A DNA stretch of 64,000 nt from Pseudomonas marginalis (lineage in GTDB: Bacteria; Pseudomonadota; Gammaproteobacteria; Pseudomonadales; Pseudomonadaceae): the NCBI RefSeq assembly GCF_900105325.1, contig NZ_FNSU01000003.1, positions 1,984,001 to 2,048,000 on the forward strand, written 5' to 3'. A program made the translations under genes and the position numbers. Below, piece by piece: positions 53,177 through 62,284 of this stretch. Every line of letters begins with the position of its first letter. Position 1 is the first letter of the stretch. Under the pieces are notes generated by a model that saw only the letters and a list, made by a program, of their open reading frames with translations, was not told where the DNA came from and searched no databases.

Positions 53177-53214
53177 CTAAGCCCACCCAACGCTCAAGCT
53201 GATGGCGATGCAGA

Positions 53215-53258
53215 CTTGTCCCCCGTGAGGGTGCGATGCGCCCCCAGCGCGGGACAAG
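53215..53258. terminator. Stem-loop after the quinone oxidoreductase
   Basis: CTTGTCCC (53215-53222) pairs with GGGACAAG (53251-53258), with an inner GGGTGCG/CGCCC stem. It lies in the convergent gap before the DASS gene. No T-run, so a weak or Rho-type stop. Confidence 0.5.
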
Positions 53259-53322
53259 CCCGCTCACCACATCAGCGGCCTGCCACAGTGGATCTCATGG
53301 GCATCCACAAGCGCATTTCAAA

Positions 53323-54801
53323 TCAGATCCAACCGAGCCAGCTCCAGTAAGTCGCCGCAAACACCAACATCAACCCATACCCGATCAACGTCACCAGGAT
53401 CCCCACCTTGGCAAACTGCTGCGCCGTAAACGTCCCCGTCCCCAGGCACACCATGTTCTGCGGCGCATTGATCGGCAGGATAAACCCGTAGCTCATCACA
53501 AACCCCAACAGCATGGTCATGCCCAAGCGGTTGAACTCCCCCGGCAAGGTCTGCAGCACCGCAATCAATATCGGCAACAACGCCGAAGTCAGCGCCGTGG
53601 CGCTGGCAAAGCCCAGGTGGATCACAATCAGAAACGCCCCCAGGATCGCAAACACCCCCAACGGCCCGACCTGATCCAGGCCGGTGTGCGCCACCACCTG
53701 AGACCCCAGCCATTGCCCGGCCTGGGTGGTCAGCAATGCGGTACCGAGGCTGATGCCCACGCCAAACACGATCACCGTGCCCCACGGAATGCGCGATTGC
53801 ACATCTTTCCAGGTCATCACCCCGATGCCCGGCAGCAGCAGGAACACCAACCCGGCATAGGTGGTCGAGGTGGTGTCGAACGGGTGCAGGCGCCCTTCCG
53901 TGGCCCATGCCAACAGCAGCAGCACCGACACCGTCAGCAAACGTTTCTGCGGGCCGGTCATCGGGCCGATGTCCACCAGGGACTGGGCCACGGCCTCCTT
54001 GCCACCGGGGATGCTGTCGGTTTCCGGCGGCAGCAGCTTGATCACCAGGAACAGCAACACCGCCGACATGATCACCGCCCACGGCGCGCCGGCGATCAGC
54101 CAGTCGATCCACGACACGCGCTGGCCGAGCATCTTGTCCATAAAGCCCACGGTCAGCAGGTTTTGCGCGGCGGCGGTCAGGATGCCGACGTTCCAGATGC
54201 TGGTGCCCTGGGCCACCACGATCATCAGGCCGGCGGCGATGTTGGAGCGCTTGTCCACGCCAAATGCGGCGACCACGCCCATCATGATCGGCACCACACA
54301 GGCGCTCCGCGCCGTGGCGCTGGGCACCACGAGGCTGAGCAGGATCGTCACCGCAATCGCCCCGAGCAGAATGCCCCGCGTGCTGGTACCGACGCGGGTC
54401 AGGGTCACCAGGGCGATGCGCCGGTCCAGGCCGGTGTGGGTCATGGCCGCCGCAATGAACAACGCGCCCGCCACCAGGGCCAGTGCCGGGTTGGAAAAGC
54501 CGGTAAGCGCCATGCTGATGGCCGGGCTGGAGCCGATCAGGTGCGTGGGGTCTTGCAGCGACGGCGCGGTGCCGAGCAAAAACGCCATGAGCGAGGTGAT
54601 CATGATCGCGCTGGCTTCATAGGACACCGCCTCGGTGATCCACACCACCACCGCAAACGCGAGGATCGCCAGCATGCGCTGCCCGGCCACCGGCAGGTCG
54701 GCGGGCAGCGGCAACAGCAGCACGCCGACCATCACCAGTACGCCGATCACCAGGCCCAGGGGCAACTTGAAAGAGGCTGCGGTTGTTGCGGGGGCGTTCA
54801 T
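53323..54801 (-). CDS. DASS-family (SLC13) anion/dicarboxylate transporter
   Basis: 492 residues from ATG at 54799-54801 with GGAG upstream. About 12 membrane helices. Features of the divalent-anion:Na+ symporter family: VVPSATARSACVVPIMMG and FILPINAPQNMVCLGTGTFTAQQFAKVG, near the two conserved SNT-type loops. It would bring in a C4-dicarboxylate or a related anion. Convergent with the quinone oxidoreductase; 79 bp from the kinase gene that reads the same way. Confidence 0.9.
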   Translation of the reverse strand: MNAPATTAASFKLPLGLVIGVLVMVGVLLLPLPADLPVAGQRMLAILAFAVVVWITEAVSYEASAIMITSLMAFLLGTAPSLQDPTHLIGSSPAISMALTGFSNPALALVAGALFIAAAMTHTGLDRRIALVTLTRVGTSTRGILLGAIAVTILLSLVVPSATARSACVVPIMMGVVAAFGVDKRSNIAAGLMIVVAQGTSIWNVGILTAAAQNLLTVGFMDKMLGQRVSWIDWLIAGAPWAVIMSAVLLFLVIKLLPPETDSIPGGKEAVAQSLVDIGPMTGPQKRLLTVSVLLLLAWATEGRLHPFDTTSTTYAGLVFLLLPGIGVMTWKDVQSRIPWGTVIVFGVGISLGTALLTTQAGQWLGSQVVAHTGLDQVGPLGVFAILGAFLIVIHLGFASATALTSALLPILIAVLQTLPGEFNRLGMTMLLGFVMSYGFILPINAPQNMVCLGTGTFTAQQFAKVGILVTLIGYGLMLVFAATYWSWLGWI

Positions 54802-54880
54802 GGCGGGCTCCGTCGGGCTCTGAATCAGGGAGGCAGCATGGGGCAAAGCGCCGCAACAGGTGTTGACGGGTATCAACACC

Positions 54881-56251
54881 CTAGGTCAATAACTGGCTCA
54901 ATACCGCCCGCAACTTGCCGGGCTTGAGCGGTTTGTTCAGCAACGGCGCGTCCAGGCGGCGCAGCGCGCGGCGGCACTGGTCAGTGCGGTCGGCGGTGAT
55001 GATCACGGCGGGGATGTTCTGCGCGAAATGCTCGCGCAGGTGCTTGACCACCGCACAACCCACCACCCCATGGTCAAGGTGGTAGTCGGCGAGGATCAGC
55101 TCCGGCGCCCTGCCCTGCAAAGCCAGCAACGCCCCGGCCTGGTCGGTGGCGGTAATTACCTCGCAGCCCCACTGCCCCAGCAGCGCGCGCATGCTGTCGA
55201 GGATGCTCACCTCGTTGTCGATTACCAGCAAACGCCGCCCCGGCAGCGGGTTACCCGTGGTCGGCAGCACCGGCAGTTGGCTGATCGCCAGGGGCATCTC
55301 TTCGCTGATGGGCACCTCGATGCTGAACATCGAGCCGCGCCCCGGCCACGAACGGACCGCCACCGGGTAGCCGAGGATCTCGGCGATGCGCTCGACAATC
55401 GCCAGGCCCAGCCCTACGCCTTTGCGGTCCGAGGCACGGCCGACGTCGAGCTGGTTGAACTCGAGGAAGATCGCGTCGAGGCGGTCGGCCGCGATGCCGC
55501 GCCCGGTGTCCCACACTTCCAGGCGCAGGCGATCGCCACGGCGGCGCGCGCCGAGCAGGATGCAGCCCTCGTCGGTGTAGCGACAGGCGTTGCTGAGGAA
55601 GTTACGCAGGATCCGCGTCACCAGGCGCAGGTCGGTGCGAATCGCATAATGGCCGGTACGCGCGCGCAGGTTCAGCCCGGCCGCCAGCGCCACCGACTGG
55701 AACTCCGAGACCAGCGGCGCAAACAGCTCATCCAGGCGATACAGCGCCACATCGGGCTTGACCGCCGCCTGGTCGAGCCGCGAAATATCCAGCAGGTCGG
55801 TGAGCAAATCCTCGGCGCCTTCCAGGGCCTGGTGCGTACGTTCCACCAGCACTTGTTCGACGCTGGGCAGCTTGCGCTCGCGCAAGGTGGAGATCAGCAG
55901 TCGCGCGGCGTTGAGCGGCTGCAACAGGTCATGGCTGGCGGCGGCGAGGTATTTGTCCTTGCTGCGGTTGGCGGCCTCGGCGGCATCGCGGGCGTCACGC
56001 AGCTCCTGCTCGACCTGCTCGCGCTGGGCGATCTGCTGTTGCAGGTTGCGGTTGGCTTCCAGCAGTTCATCGGTGCGCGCCGCCACGCGCTGCTCCAGCT
56101 CATCGTTGAGACGGATATAGCGGTTGCGCTCGGCCTCCAGCTCGTCGAGACGCGCGGTGAGTTCCGGGTAGTGGCTCTTGCGCGCCGAGTGATTACCCAG
56201 GCCCAACAGACCGGCGAGGGCCTGTTGCTGGTCGTCAGAGCGCTTCGCCAT
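54881..56251 (-). CDS. Hybrid sensor histidine kinase, ErcS'-like
   Basis: 456 residues from the ATG overlapping the ercA stop by 17 bp (GAGG upstream). No membrane segment, so cytoplasmic. Coiled coil (about 30-95), phospho-acceptor His at 107 in AAASHDLLQPLNAARLL, ATPase domain (NFLSNACRYTDEG, VWDTGRGIA, GVGLGLAIVERI) and a receiver domain at about 345-455 (ADYHLDHG with Asp, and LLNKPLKPG). In P. aeruginosa ErcS' with ErcA controls ethanol oxidation. Its place in this cluster suggests the same role here. Confidence 0.9.
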   Translation of the reverse strand: MAKRSDDQQQALAGLLGLGNHSARKSHYPELTARLDELEAERNRYIRLNDELEQRVAARTDELLEANRNLQQQIAQREQVEQELRDARDAAEAANRSKDKYLAAASHDLLQPLNAARLLISTLRERKLPSVEQVLVERTHQALEGAEDLLTDLLDISRLDQAAVKPDVALYRLDELFAPLVSEFQSVALAAGLNLRARTGHYAIRTDLRLVTRILRNFLSNACRYTDEGCILLGARRRGDRLRLEVWDTGRGIAADRLDAIFLEFNQLDVGRASDRKGVGLGLAIVERIAEILGYPVAVRSWPGRGSMFSIEVPISEEMPLAISQLPVLPTTGNPLPGRRLLVIDNEVSILDSMRALLGQWGCEVITATDQAGALLALQGRAPELILADYHLDHGVVGCAVVKHLREHFAQNIPAVIITADRTDQCRRALRRLDAPLLNKPLKPGKLRAVLSQLLT

Positions 56252-57398
56252 ACACCACCTCGACATCACGCTGGCTGGACTCGCGCGGGTTGGTGAGGAT
56301 GCACGGGTCGTGCATCGCATGCTGGGACAGGAACGGAATGTCCGCCACGCGCACGCCATGCAGGCCGAGGGTTTCATGGAAGCCGATGGCGTGTTTCAGG
56401 GCAATCAGGTGTTCCACCAGGCGCCCACAGATCTGTCGGTGGTTGAGGCCACGGCAATCGATGCCGAAGGTCTCGGCAATCACCTTGAAGCGCTCCGGCG
56501 CCGAGTTGTAGTTGAACGCCACCACGTGTTCCACCAGCACCGCGTTGCACAAACCATGGGGCAGGTCGAGAAACCCGCCGAGGCTGTGGGACATGGCATG
56601 CACCGCGCCGAGGATCGCATTGGAGAACGCCAACCCCGCCTGCATGCTGCCGAGCATGATCTTCTCGCGCAGGGCAATGTCACCGGGGTTGGCGATCATC
56701 TGCACCAGGTTGCCGTTGATCAGGCGCATGGCTTCCAGCGCATGGGGGTCGGTCAGCGGGCCATGGCCGGTGGACACGAACGCCTCGATCGCATGCACCA
56801 GCGCGTCGATGCCAGTACAGGCGGACAGGAACGGGTCCATGCTCGCCGTGGTTTCCGGGTCGATCAGCGACACATCCGGCACCACCGCCTTGCTGACGAT
56901 GGAGAACTTCATGCGTTCCTGCTGGTTGGAAATGATCACGAACTGCGAGACATCCGCCGAGGTGCCGGCGGTGGTGGGGATCAGGATCAGTGGCGGGCTC
57001 GGCACGCGGATGGTGTCCACGCCTTCGAACTCGAGGATGCAGCGCCCATGGGCGACCACAATGCCGATGGCCTTGCCGCAGTCCATGGGGCTGCCGCCGC
57101 CGATGGCCACGATCACGTCGCAATGGTTTTCCCGGTACACCTCGGCACCGAGCATCACTTCCTCGACGCGCGGGTTGGGCGACACGGCGCTGTACAGGCA
57201 GTAGTCGATGCCGATGGCCTGCAGGCTGGCTTCCACATCGGCGACCCATCCGGCGGCGATCACACCGGGGTCGCTGACCACCAGGACCTTGCGCGCACCA
57301 AAGGTCTTGGCGTAGTTACCGACGTTGTGCCGACAGCCGGCACCGAAGATGATTTCAGGCGAGACGAATTTACGCAGGAGGCTCAGATTGGGGCTCAT
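56235..57398 (-). CDS. ercA: Iron-containing alcohol dehydrogenase ErcA
   Basis: 387 residues of the group III (iron) alcohol-dehydrogenase family: GAGCRHNVGNYAKTFGARKVLVVSDPG at the start, GGGSPMDCGKAIGIV, TTAGTSADVSQFVII, and the iron ligands in CTGIDALVHAIEAF, NAILGAVHAMSHSLGG and LPHGLCN. ErcA acts with the ErcS/ErcS' kinases in ethanol sensing in Pseudomonas. It is followed by the kinase with a 17-bp overlap. The ribosome site before the ATG is weak. Confidence 0.92.
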   Translation of the reverse strand: MSPNLSLLRKFVSPEIIFGAGCRHNVGNYAKTFGARKVLVVSDPGVIAAGWVADVEASLQAIGIDYCLYSAVSPNPRVEEVMLGAEVYRENHCDVIVAIGGGSPMDCGKAIGIVVAHGRCILEFEGVDTIRVPSPPLILIPTTAGTSADVSQFVIISNQQERMKFSIVSKAVVPDVSLIDPETTASMDPFLSACTGIDALVHAIEAFVSTGHGPLTDPHALEAMRLINGNLVQMIANPGDIALREKIMLGSMQAGLAFSNAILGAVHAMSHSLGGFLDLPHGLCNAVLVEHVVAFNYNSAPERFKVIAETFGIDCRGLNHRQICGRLVEHLIALKHAIGFHETLGLHGVRVADIPFLSQHAMHDPCILTNPRESSQRDVEVVYGEAL

Positions 57399-57495
57399 TG
57401 GAAAGCCTGTTGTTATTATTTTTGGGAGATGCGCTCCACACTAACCCATTCGCAGGCGTTTGCAATCAGACCAAAGGGTCATTCCCAATAGGGCA

Positions 57496-57518
57496 CCGGC
57501 CAGCGCGAGGCTGGCCGG
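57496..57518 (-). terminator. Hairpin after pqqA
   Basis: A perfect 9-bp stem CCGGCCAGC / GCTGGCCGG with a 5-nt loop, starting 7 bp after the pqqA stop, with no T-run. The core CCAGCGCGAGGCTGG is identical to that in the tig terminator (17060). Could stabilise the pqqA message. Confidence 0.6.
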
Positions 57519-57525
57519 AGATGGA

Positions 57526-57597
57526 TCAGCGGCTGGCGAAGTACATGGTCACTTCGAAGCCGATACGCAGGTCGGTGAAGGCGGGTTTGGTCCACAT
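57526..57597 (-). CDS. pqqA: PQQ precursor peptide PqqA (23 residues), extra copy
   Basis: The peptide reads MWTKPAFTDLRIG then FEVTMYFASR. Glu15 and Tyr19 (EVTMY), which are cross-linked to form PQQ, and the MW-KP--TDLR-G start are all conserved. AGAGGA lies 7 nt before the ATG. No pqqB, C, D or E is in the window, so this would be an additional pqqA supplying peptide to machinery elsewhere. It lies between the aldehyde dehydrogenase and ercA. Confidence 0.88.
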   Translation of the reverse strand: MWTKPAFTDLRIGFEVTMYFASR

Positions 57598-57723
57598 GGG
57601 CAGAGTCCTCTTGTTGTGCCGGAAGATTCCGGTAAAGGCATTAATGCATGGGGGGATGGGGGTGCGAATGCTACTTTCGAAGTAAATGCCGCACTGCATT
57701 AGTCGCGAATGTACAGGGAGCAA

Positions 57724-57770
57724 AATGTGGGAGGGGCGGTGCGACGATTCGACTTGCCCCCTCCCACACT
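57724..57770. repeat. Hairpin repeat type B, copy 2
   Basis: 47 bp beginning AATGTGGGAGGGGCGGTGCG and ending CCCCCTCCCACACT. It is the inverted counterpart of 40443-40488. It lies between the aldehyde dehydrogenase stop and pqqA. Confidence 0.8.
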
Positions 57771-57791
57771 TGATCGCATTTCAAGTTGGAA

Positions 57792-59312
57792 TCAGAAGAA
57801 ACCCAATGGATTGATGTCGTAGCTCACCAACAGGTTCTTGGTCTGCTGGTAGTGATCGAGCATCATCTTGTGGTTCTCACGCCCCACGCCCGACTTCTTG
57901 TAGCCGCCAAACGCCGCATGCGCCGGGTACAGGTGATAACAGTTGGTCCACACGCGGCCGGCCTTGATCGCCCGGCCCATGCGGTAGGCGCGGTTGATGT
58001 CGCGGGTCCACAGCCCGGCGCCGAGGCCGAATTCGCTGTCGTTGGCAATCGCCAGGGCTTCGGCTTCGTCCTTGAAGGTGGTGATACCCACCACCGGGCC
58101 GAAGATTTCTTCCTGGAACACACGCATCTTGTTGTGGCCCTTGAGCAGGGTCGGCTGGATGTAGTAACCGCTGGACAGGTCGCCCTCCAGGCGCTCGGCC
58201 GCGCCGCCGGTGAGCAACTCGGCGCCCTCTTCCTGGGCGATCTTGAGGTAGGAGAGGATCTTGTCGTATTGCTGTTCGGACGCCTGGGCGCCGACCATGG
58301 TCTCGGTGTCCAGCGGGTTGCCGCGCTTGATCTTGACGATCTTCTTCATCACCACTTTCATGAAGTCGTCGTAGATCGACTCCTGCACCAGCGCCCGCGA
58401 CGGGCAGGTGCACACTTCGCCCTGGTTGAAGAACGCCAGCACCAGGCCTTCGGCGGCTTTTTCGATGAACTGCGGCTCAGCCTGCATGATGTCTTCGAAG
58501 AAGATGTTCGGCGACTTGCCGCCTAGTTCCACGGTGGAGGGAATGAGGTTCTCGGCGGCCGCATGCATGATGTGCGCACCGATGGGGGTCGAGCCGGTGA
58601 ACGCGATCTTGGCAATGCGCTTGCTGGTGGCCAGCGCCTCCCCGGCTTCGCGGCCAAAGCCCTGGACGATATTCAGCACGCCTGGTGGCAGCAGGTCATT
58701 GATCAACTCGGCAAACACCATGATCGACAGCGGCGTCTGCTCGGCCGGCTTGAGCACGATGCAGTTACCGGCGGCCAGGGCCGGGGCGAGTTTCCAGGCG
58801 GCCATCAGCAGCGGGAAGTTCCACGGAATGATCTGCCCGACCACGCCCAATGGCTCATGGAAGTGATAGGCCGCGGTGTGTTCGTTGATCTCGGCGGCGC
58901 CGCCTTCCTGGGCGCGGATGCAGCCGGCGAAGTAGCGGAAGTGGTCGGCGGCCAGGGGCACGTCGGCGTTGAGGGTTTCGCGCACGGCCTTGCCGTTGTC
59001 CCAGCTTTCGGTCACGGCCAGCACTTCGAGGTGCTGCTCGATACGGTCGGCGATTTTCAGCAGCACCAGCGAGCGATCCTGGGGCGAAGTCTTGCCCCAG
59101 GCGTCGGCGGCGGCATGGGCAGCGTCAAGGGCCTTGTCGATATCGGCGGCGTTGGAGCGCGGGAATTCGGCGATCACTTCACCGGTCACCGGCGAGGTGT
59201 TGGTGAAGTACTCACCGCTGAGCGGGGCGACGAACTCGCCGCCGATGTAATTGCCGTAGCGCTGCTTGAAGCTGACGATGGCGCCAGGGGTGCCAGGTTG
59301 TGCGTAGATCAT
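57792..59312 (-). CDS. exaC: NAD-dependent aldehyde dehydrogenase (ExaC/AldB type)
   Basis: 506 residues, same length as ExaC. Catalytic Cys in FFNQGEVCTCPSR (about 300) and Glu in VELGGKSPNIFF; PWNFPLLMAAWKLAPALAAGN is the NAD-binding part. It oxidises acetaldehyde and other aldehydes made by the periplasmic dehydrogenase. Downstream of pedH, 121 bp apart, same direction. Confidence 0.93.
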   Translation of the reverse strand: MIYAQPGTPGAIVSFKQRYGNYIGGEFVAPLSGEYFTNTSPVTGEVIAEFPRSNAADIDKALDAAHAAADAWGKTSPQDRSLVLLKIADRIEQHLEVLAVTESWDNGKAVRETLNADVPLAADHFRYFAGCIRAQEGGAAEINEHTAAYHFHEPLGVVGQIIPWNFPLLMAAWKLAPALAAGNCIVLKPAEQTPLSIMVFAELINDLLPPGVLNIVQGFGREAGEALATSKRIAKIAFTGSTPIGAHIMHAAAENLIPSTVELGGKSPNIFFEDIMQAEPQFIEKAAEGLVLAFFNQGEVCTCPSRALVQESIYDDFMKVVMKKIVKIKRGNPLDTETMVGAQASEQQYDKILSYLKIAQEEGAELLTGGAAERLEGDLSSGYYIQPTLLKGHNKMRVFQEEIFGPVVGITTFKDEAEALAIANDSEFGLGAGLWTRDINRAYRMGRAIKAGRVWTNCYHLYPAHAAFGGYKKSGVGRENHKMMLDHYQQTKNLLVSYDINPLGFF

Positions 59313-59433
59313 GTTAAAGCCTCTGTCTGGGTCCGGGCCTGTCGGTCAACAGGCGATGACCCGATAGTAAAGAGCCCCCGCTGGCGGGCGAATGCGCCGT
59401 TGGCAGGGGGGCACTTGTCATTTGGTCGTAGTT

Positions 59434-61209
59434 TCAGTGCTTGGCGACCAGCTCTTTGGGCAGCTTGAAGGTCCAGAGCATGCCGCCCTGGTTGAAGTCC
59501 TTGATGCGCTTGGCCACTTCACCGCCCCACAACGGCACGGCGCCGCCCCAGCCGGAGAGCACCGAGACGTACTGTTCGCCGTCCATTTCCCAGGTCACAG
59601 GCGAGCCGAGCACGCCGGAGCCGGTCTGGAATTCCCAGACCTTCTCGCCGGTCTTGGCGTTGAACGCCTGCAGGAAGCCTTCCGGCGTGCCGGTGAACAC
59701 CAGGTTGCCCTTGGTGGTCAGCACCCCGCCCCACAGCGGCGCGAAGTTCTTGTGGCGCCAGACTTCCTTGCCGGTCTTCGGATCGATGGCGCGCAGCACG
59801 CCAATGTAGTCTTCGTTCAGCGGCTTGATGGTGAAGCCCGCGCCAAGGAACGCCGCGCCCTTCTTGTAGGCGATGCCTTCGTTCCAGATGTCCATGCCCC
59901 ACTCGTTGGACGGCACATAGAACAGCCCGGTGTCGCGGTTGTAGGCCATCGGCATCCAGTTCTTCGCACCGAGGAACGCCGGCGCGACAAACACCGAGGT
60001 GCCCTTGGTTTCGCTGCCCGGCGCGCCTGGGCGGCTGGCTTCGTTGTAGATCGGCCGACCGTCCTTATCCAGGCCGCTGGCCCAGGTGATCTTGTCGACA
60101 AACGGGAAGCCACGGATGAACTTGCCGTTGGCGCGGTCGAGCACGTAGAAGAAGCCGTTGCGGTCGGCGGTGGCTGCCGCTTTGATTTCCTTGCCGCCTT
60201 CGGTGTAGTTGAAGGCGATCAGCTCGTTGACGCCGTCATAGTCCCAGCCGTCGTGGGGCGTGCTCTGGAAGTGCCACTTGATGGTGCCGTCGTCCGGGTT
60301 CAGCGCCAGGCGCGAGGACGAGTAGAGGTTGTCGCCGGGGCGCAGGTGCGAGTTCCACGGCGCCGGGTTGCCGGTGCCGAACAGCAGCAGGTTGGTTTCC
60401 GGGTCGTAGTAGCCGCCCAGCCACGGTGCGGCGCCGCCGGTTTTCCACAGGTCGCCCGGCCAGGTCTTGCCCGCCTCGCCACCGGAGATGCCGTTTTCCA
60501 CGGCTTTGCCGTCCTTGTAGACATAACCCATATGACCTTCGACCGTCGGGCGGCTCCACAGCAGCTCGCCGTTTTTCGGGTCATAGGCCTGGATCTTGCC
60601 GACCACGCCGAATTCGCCACCGGCCACGCCGGTGATCAGCTTGCCGTTGACCACCAGGGGCGCGGCACTGATCGAGTAGCCTTCCTTGTGGTCGGCGACC
60701 TGCTTGCTCCACACCACTTTGCCGGTGTCTTTGTTCAGCGCCACCAGCTTGGCGTCGAGGGTGCCGAAGAACACCAGGTCGCCGTACAGCGCCACGCCAC
60801 GGTTGATCACGTCACAGCACGGGCGGATGTCATCGGGCAGACGCGCATCGTACTGCCAGAGCTTCTTGCCGGTGCGCGCATCCACCGCGAACACCCGCGA
60901 GTAGGAACCGGTGAGGTACATCACCCCGTCCTTGATCATCGGCTGCGCCTGTTGCCCACGCTGCTTCTCGCCGCCAAAGGAAAACGCCCAGACCGGGCGC
61001 AGTTCCTTGACGTTGTCGACGTTCAGGGTATCGAGGGGGCTGTAGCGCTGGCCCTGCACGCCGAGGCCGTTGGTGACGATCTGCCCGGGGTTTTTCGGGT
61101 CCTGGAGGATGTCCTCATCGGTGACCGAGGCCATGGCCTGGCCAGACAACAGGATGGCACCGAGCAACACACTCAAGGCGAAGGGTTGGCGACGTGCGGG
61201 TTGGGTCAT
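59434..61209 (-). CDS. pedH: PQQ-dependent alcohol dehydrogenase, PedH (lanthanide) type
   Basis: 591 residues with a signal peptide (cut after QAMA). An eight-bladed propeller with vicinal Cys131-Cys132 (RPCCDV), EGHMGYVY and the W-docking repeats. The catalytic Asp323 lies in DGWDYDGVNE, and the residue two further on is Asp325, the Asp-Tyr-Asp signature known from XoxF and PedH, as opposed to the Ser/Ala of the calcium enzymes. It would oxidise ethanol and other primary alcohols in the periplasm, passing electrons to the cytochrome encoded beyond 63923. Neighbour order matches the P. putida pedH region as I recall it. Confidence 0.9.
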   Translation of the reverse strand: MTQPARRQPFALSVLLGAILLSGQAMASVTDEDILQDPKNPGQIVTNGLGVQGQRYSPLDTLNVDNVKELRPVWAFSFGGEKQRGQQAQPMIKDGVMYLTGSYSRVFAVDARTGKKLWQYDARLPDDIRPCCDVINRGVALYGDLVFFGTLDAKLVALNKDTGKVVWSKQVADHKEGYSISAAPLVVNGKLITGVAGGEFGVVGKIQAYDPKNGELLWSRPTVEGHMGYVYKDGKAVENGISGGEAGKTWPGDLWKTGGAAPWLGGYYDPETNLLLFGTGNPAPWNSHLRPGDNLYSSSRLALNPDDGTIKWHFQSTPHDGWDYDGVNELIAFNYTEGGKEIKAAATADRNGFFYVLDRANGKFIRGFPFVDKITWASGLDKDGRPIYNEASRPGAPGSETKGTSVFVAPAFLGAKNWMPMAYNRDTGLFYVPSNEWGMDIWNEGIAYKKGAAFLGAGFTIKPLNEDYIGVLRAIDPKTGKEVWRHKNFAPLWGGVLTTKGNLVFTGTPEGFLQAFNAKTGEKVWEFQTGSGVLGSPVTWEMDGEQYVSVLSGWGGAVPLWGGEVAKRIKDFNQGGMLWTFKLPKELVAKH

Positions 61210-61239
61210 GACGGCTACCTCTGCGGTTTTTTGTTATAC

Positions 61240-61256
61240 CCGGGAAATTTTCCCGG
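61240..61256. promoter_or_regulatory. Palindrome upstream of pedH
   Basis: CCGGGAAA-T-TTTCCCGG, perfect 8-bp arms, 31 bp before the pedH start. Operator or leader hairpin. Confidence 0.45.
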
Positions 61257-61335
61257 TCTGGTGCAGATTCTTGGGCGCAGGGGCCGTTGTCACAATTGAC
61301 CGCAGTATCGAGTTTGCTAGTTCCTTAGTAGCGGG

Positions 61336-62268
61336 TCAGCGCGCCGAATCCACGCGTTGCATCTGTTCGCGCTCGTAACGCGGGTACAGGTGGCTGACGC
61401 TGCGGATCAGTTCATAGCGGCTCAGGCTGATCGCCGCGAAGCGTGCGGGGATGGGGCTGCGGATCATCTCGGCCATGTCGCTGCCCTGGGCCGCGCCGTC
61501 ACGCAGCAGTTGGTCAAGCCAGGTCAGGTAGTCGCGCATCTGTGTGAAAGGCTGGGCATCGCTGGCCACCGGGCCATGGCCGGGCACGATCAGGGTCCAG
61601 GGCAAGGCTTGCAGGGTGCCGAGGTCAGCCAGCCACACCGCCAGCCCCGGGCTGTTGGGGGTGGTGAGGGCGCGCTGGTAAAACACCAGGTCGCCGGCAA
61701 ACAGCACGCCGGTGCTCTGGTCGAAGATCGCCAGGTCGGCGCCGGTGTGACCGCTGAGCGCAAGCAGGCGCAAGTCGTGGCGGCCGACACTCAGCACACC
61801 GGGTTCCAGCACCTGGGTGGGCAACACCACCTCGGTGCCGCGCATCCAGTCGCCAACCATGCGATAGAGGTTTTCCGCCATGCCGTCGCCCTGCTCGTGC
61901 AGCAGCCGCGTGGTCTCGGCCAGGGCGCCGATGGGCATGTCCTTGAAGGCCTGGTTGCCGAGCGCATGGTCGGGGTGATGATGGGTAATCAGCACCTGGA
62001 TCACCGGTTTGGGGGTGACACGGGCGATGGCCTCGCGCATGGCTTCGCCGTAGCGCCGCGACGGTCCGGTGTCGATCACCACCACACCGGCCTCGGTGAC
62101 GATGAAGGCGGTGTTGACGATATTGCCGCCATTGGCCTTGGCAAAATTGTCGGTGCTGCCTTCGAGCAGCCAGGTGTCGTCGGCGATCAGCCGGGGCTTG
62201 AGGGCGTAGTCGAGGTCCGCCAGGGCGGGCAGGCTCAGGCCCAGGCATAACAATAGAATCCAGCGCAT
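61336..62268 (-). CDS. Quinoprotein relay zinc metallohydrolase (MBL fold)
   Basis: 310 residues from ATG with AAGGAG 7 nt upstream. A signal peptide (cut after PALA) is followed by a metallo-beta-lactamase fold: ITHHHPDHALG (HxHxDH), SGHTGADLAIF and FAGDLVFY. Matches the quinoprotein relay system zinc metallohydrolases found beside PQQ dehydrogenases. Periplasmic, substrate unknown. 17 bp after the SoxYZ-like gene. Confidence 0.88.
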   Translation of the reverse strand: MRWILLLCLGLSLPALADLDYALKPRLIADDTWLLEGSTDNFAKANGGNIVNTAFIVTEAGVVVIDTGPSRRYGEAMREAIARVTPKPVIQVLITHHHPDHALGNQAFKDMPIGALAETTRLLHEQGDGMAENLYRMVGDWMRGTEVVLPTQVLEPGVLSVGRHDLRLLALSGHTGADLAIFDQSTGVLFAGDLVFYQRALTTPNSPGLAVWLADLGTLQALPWTLIVPGHGPVASDAQPFTQMRDYLTWLDQLLRDGAAQGSDMAEMIRSPIPARFAAISLSRYELIRSVSHLYPRYEREQMQRVDSAR

Positions 62269-62284
62269 GCCGCGCTCCTTCTGG

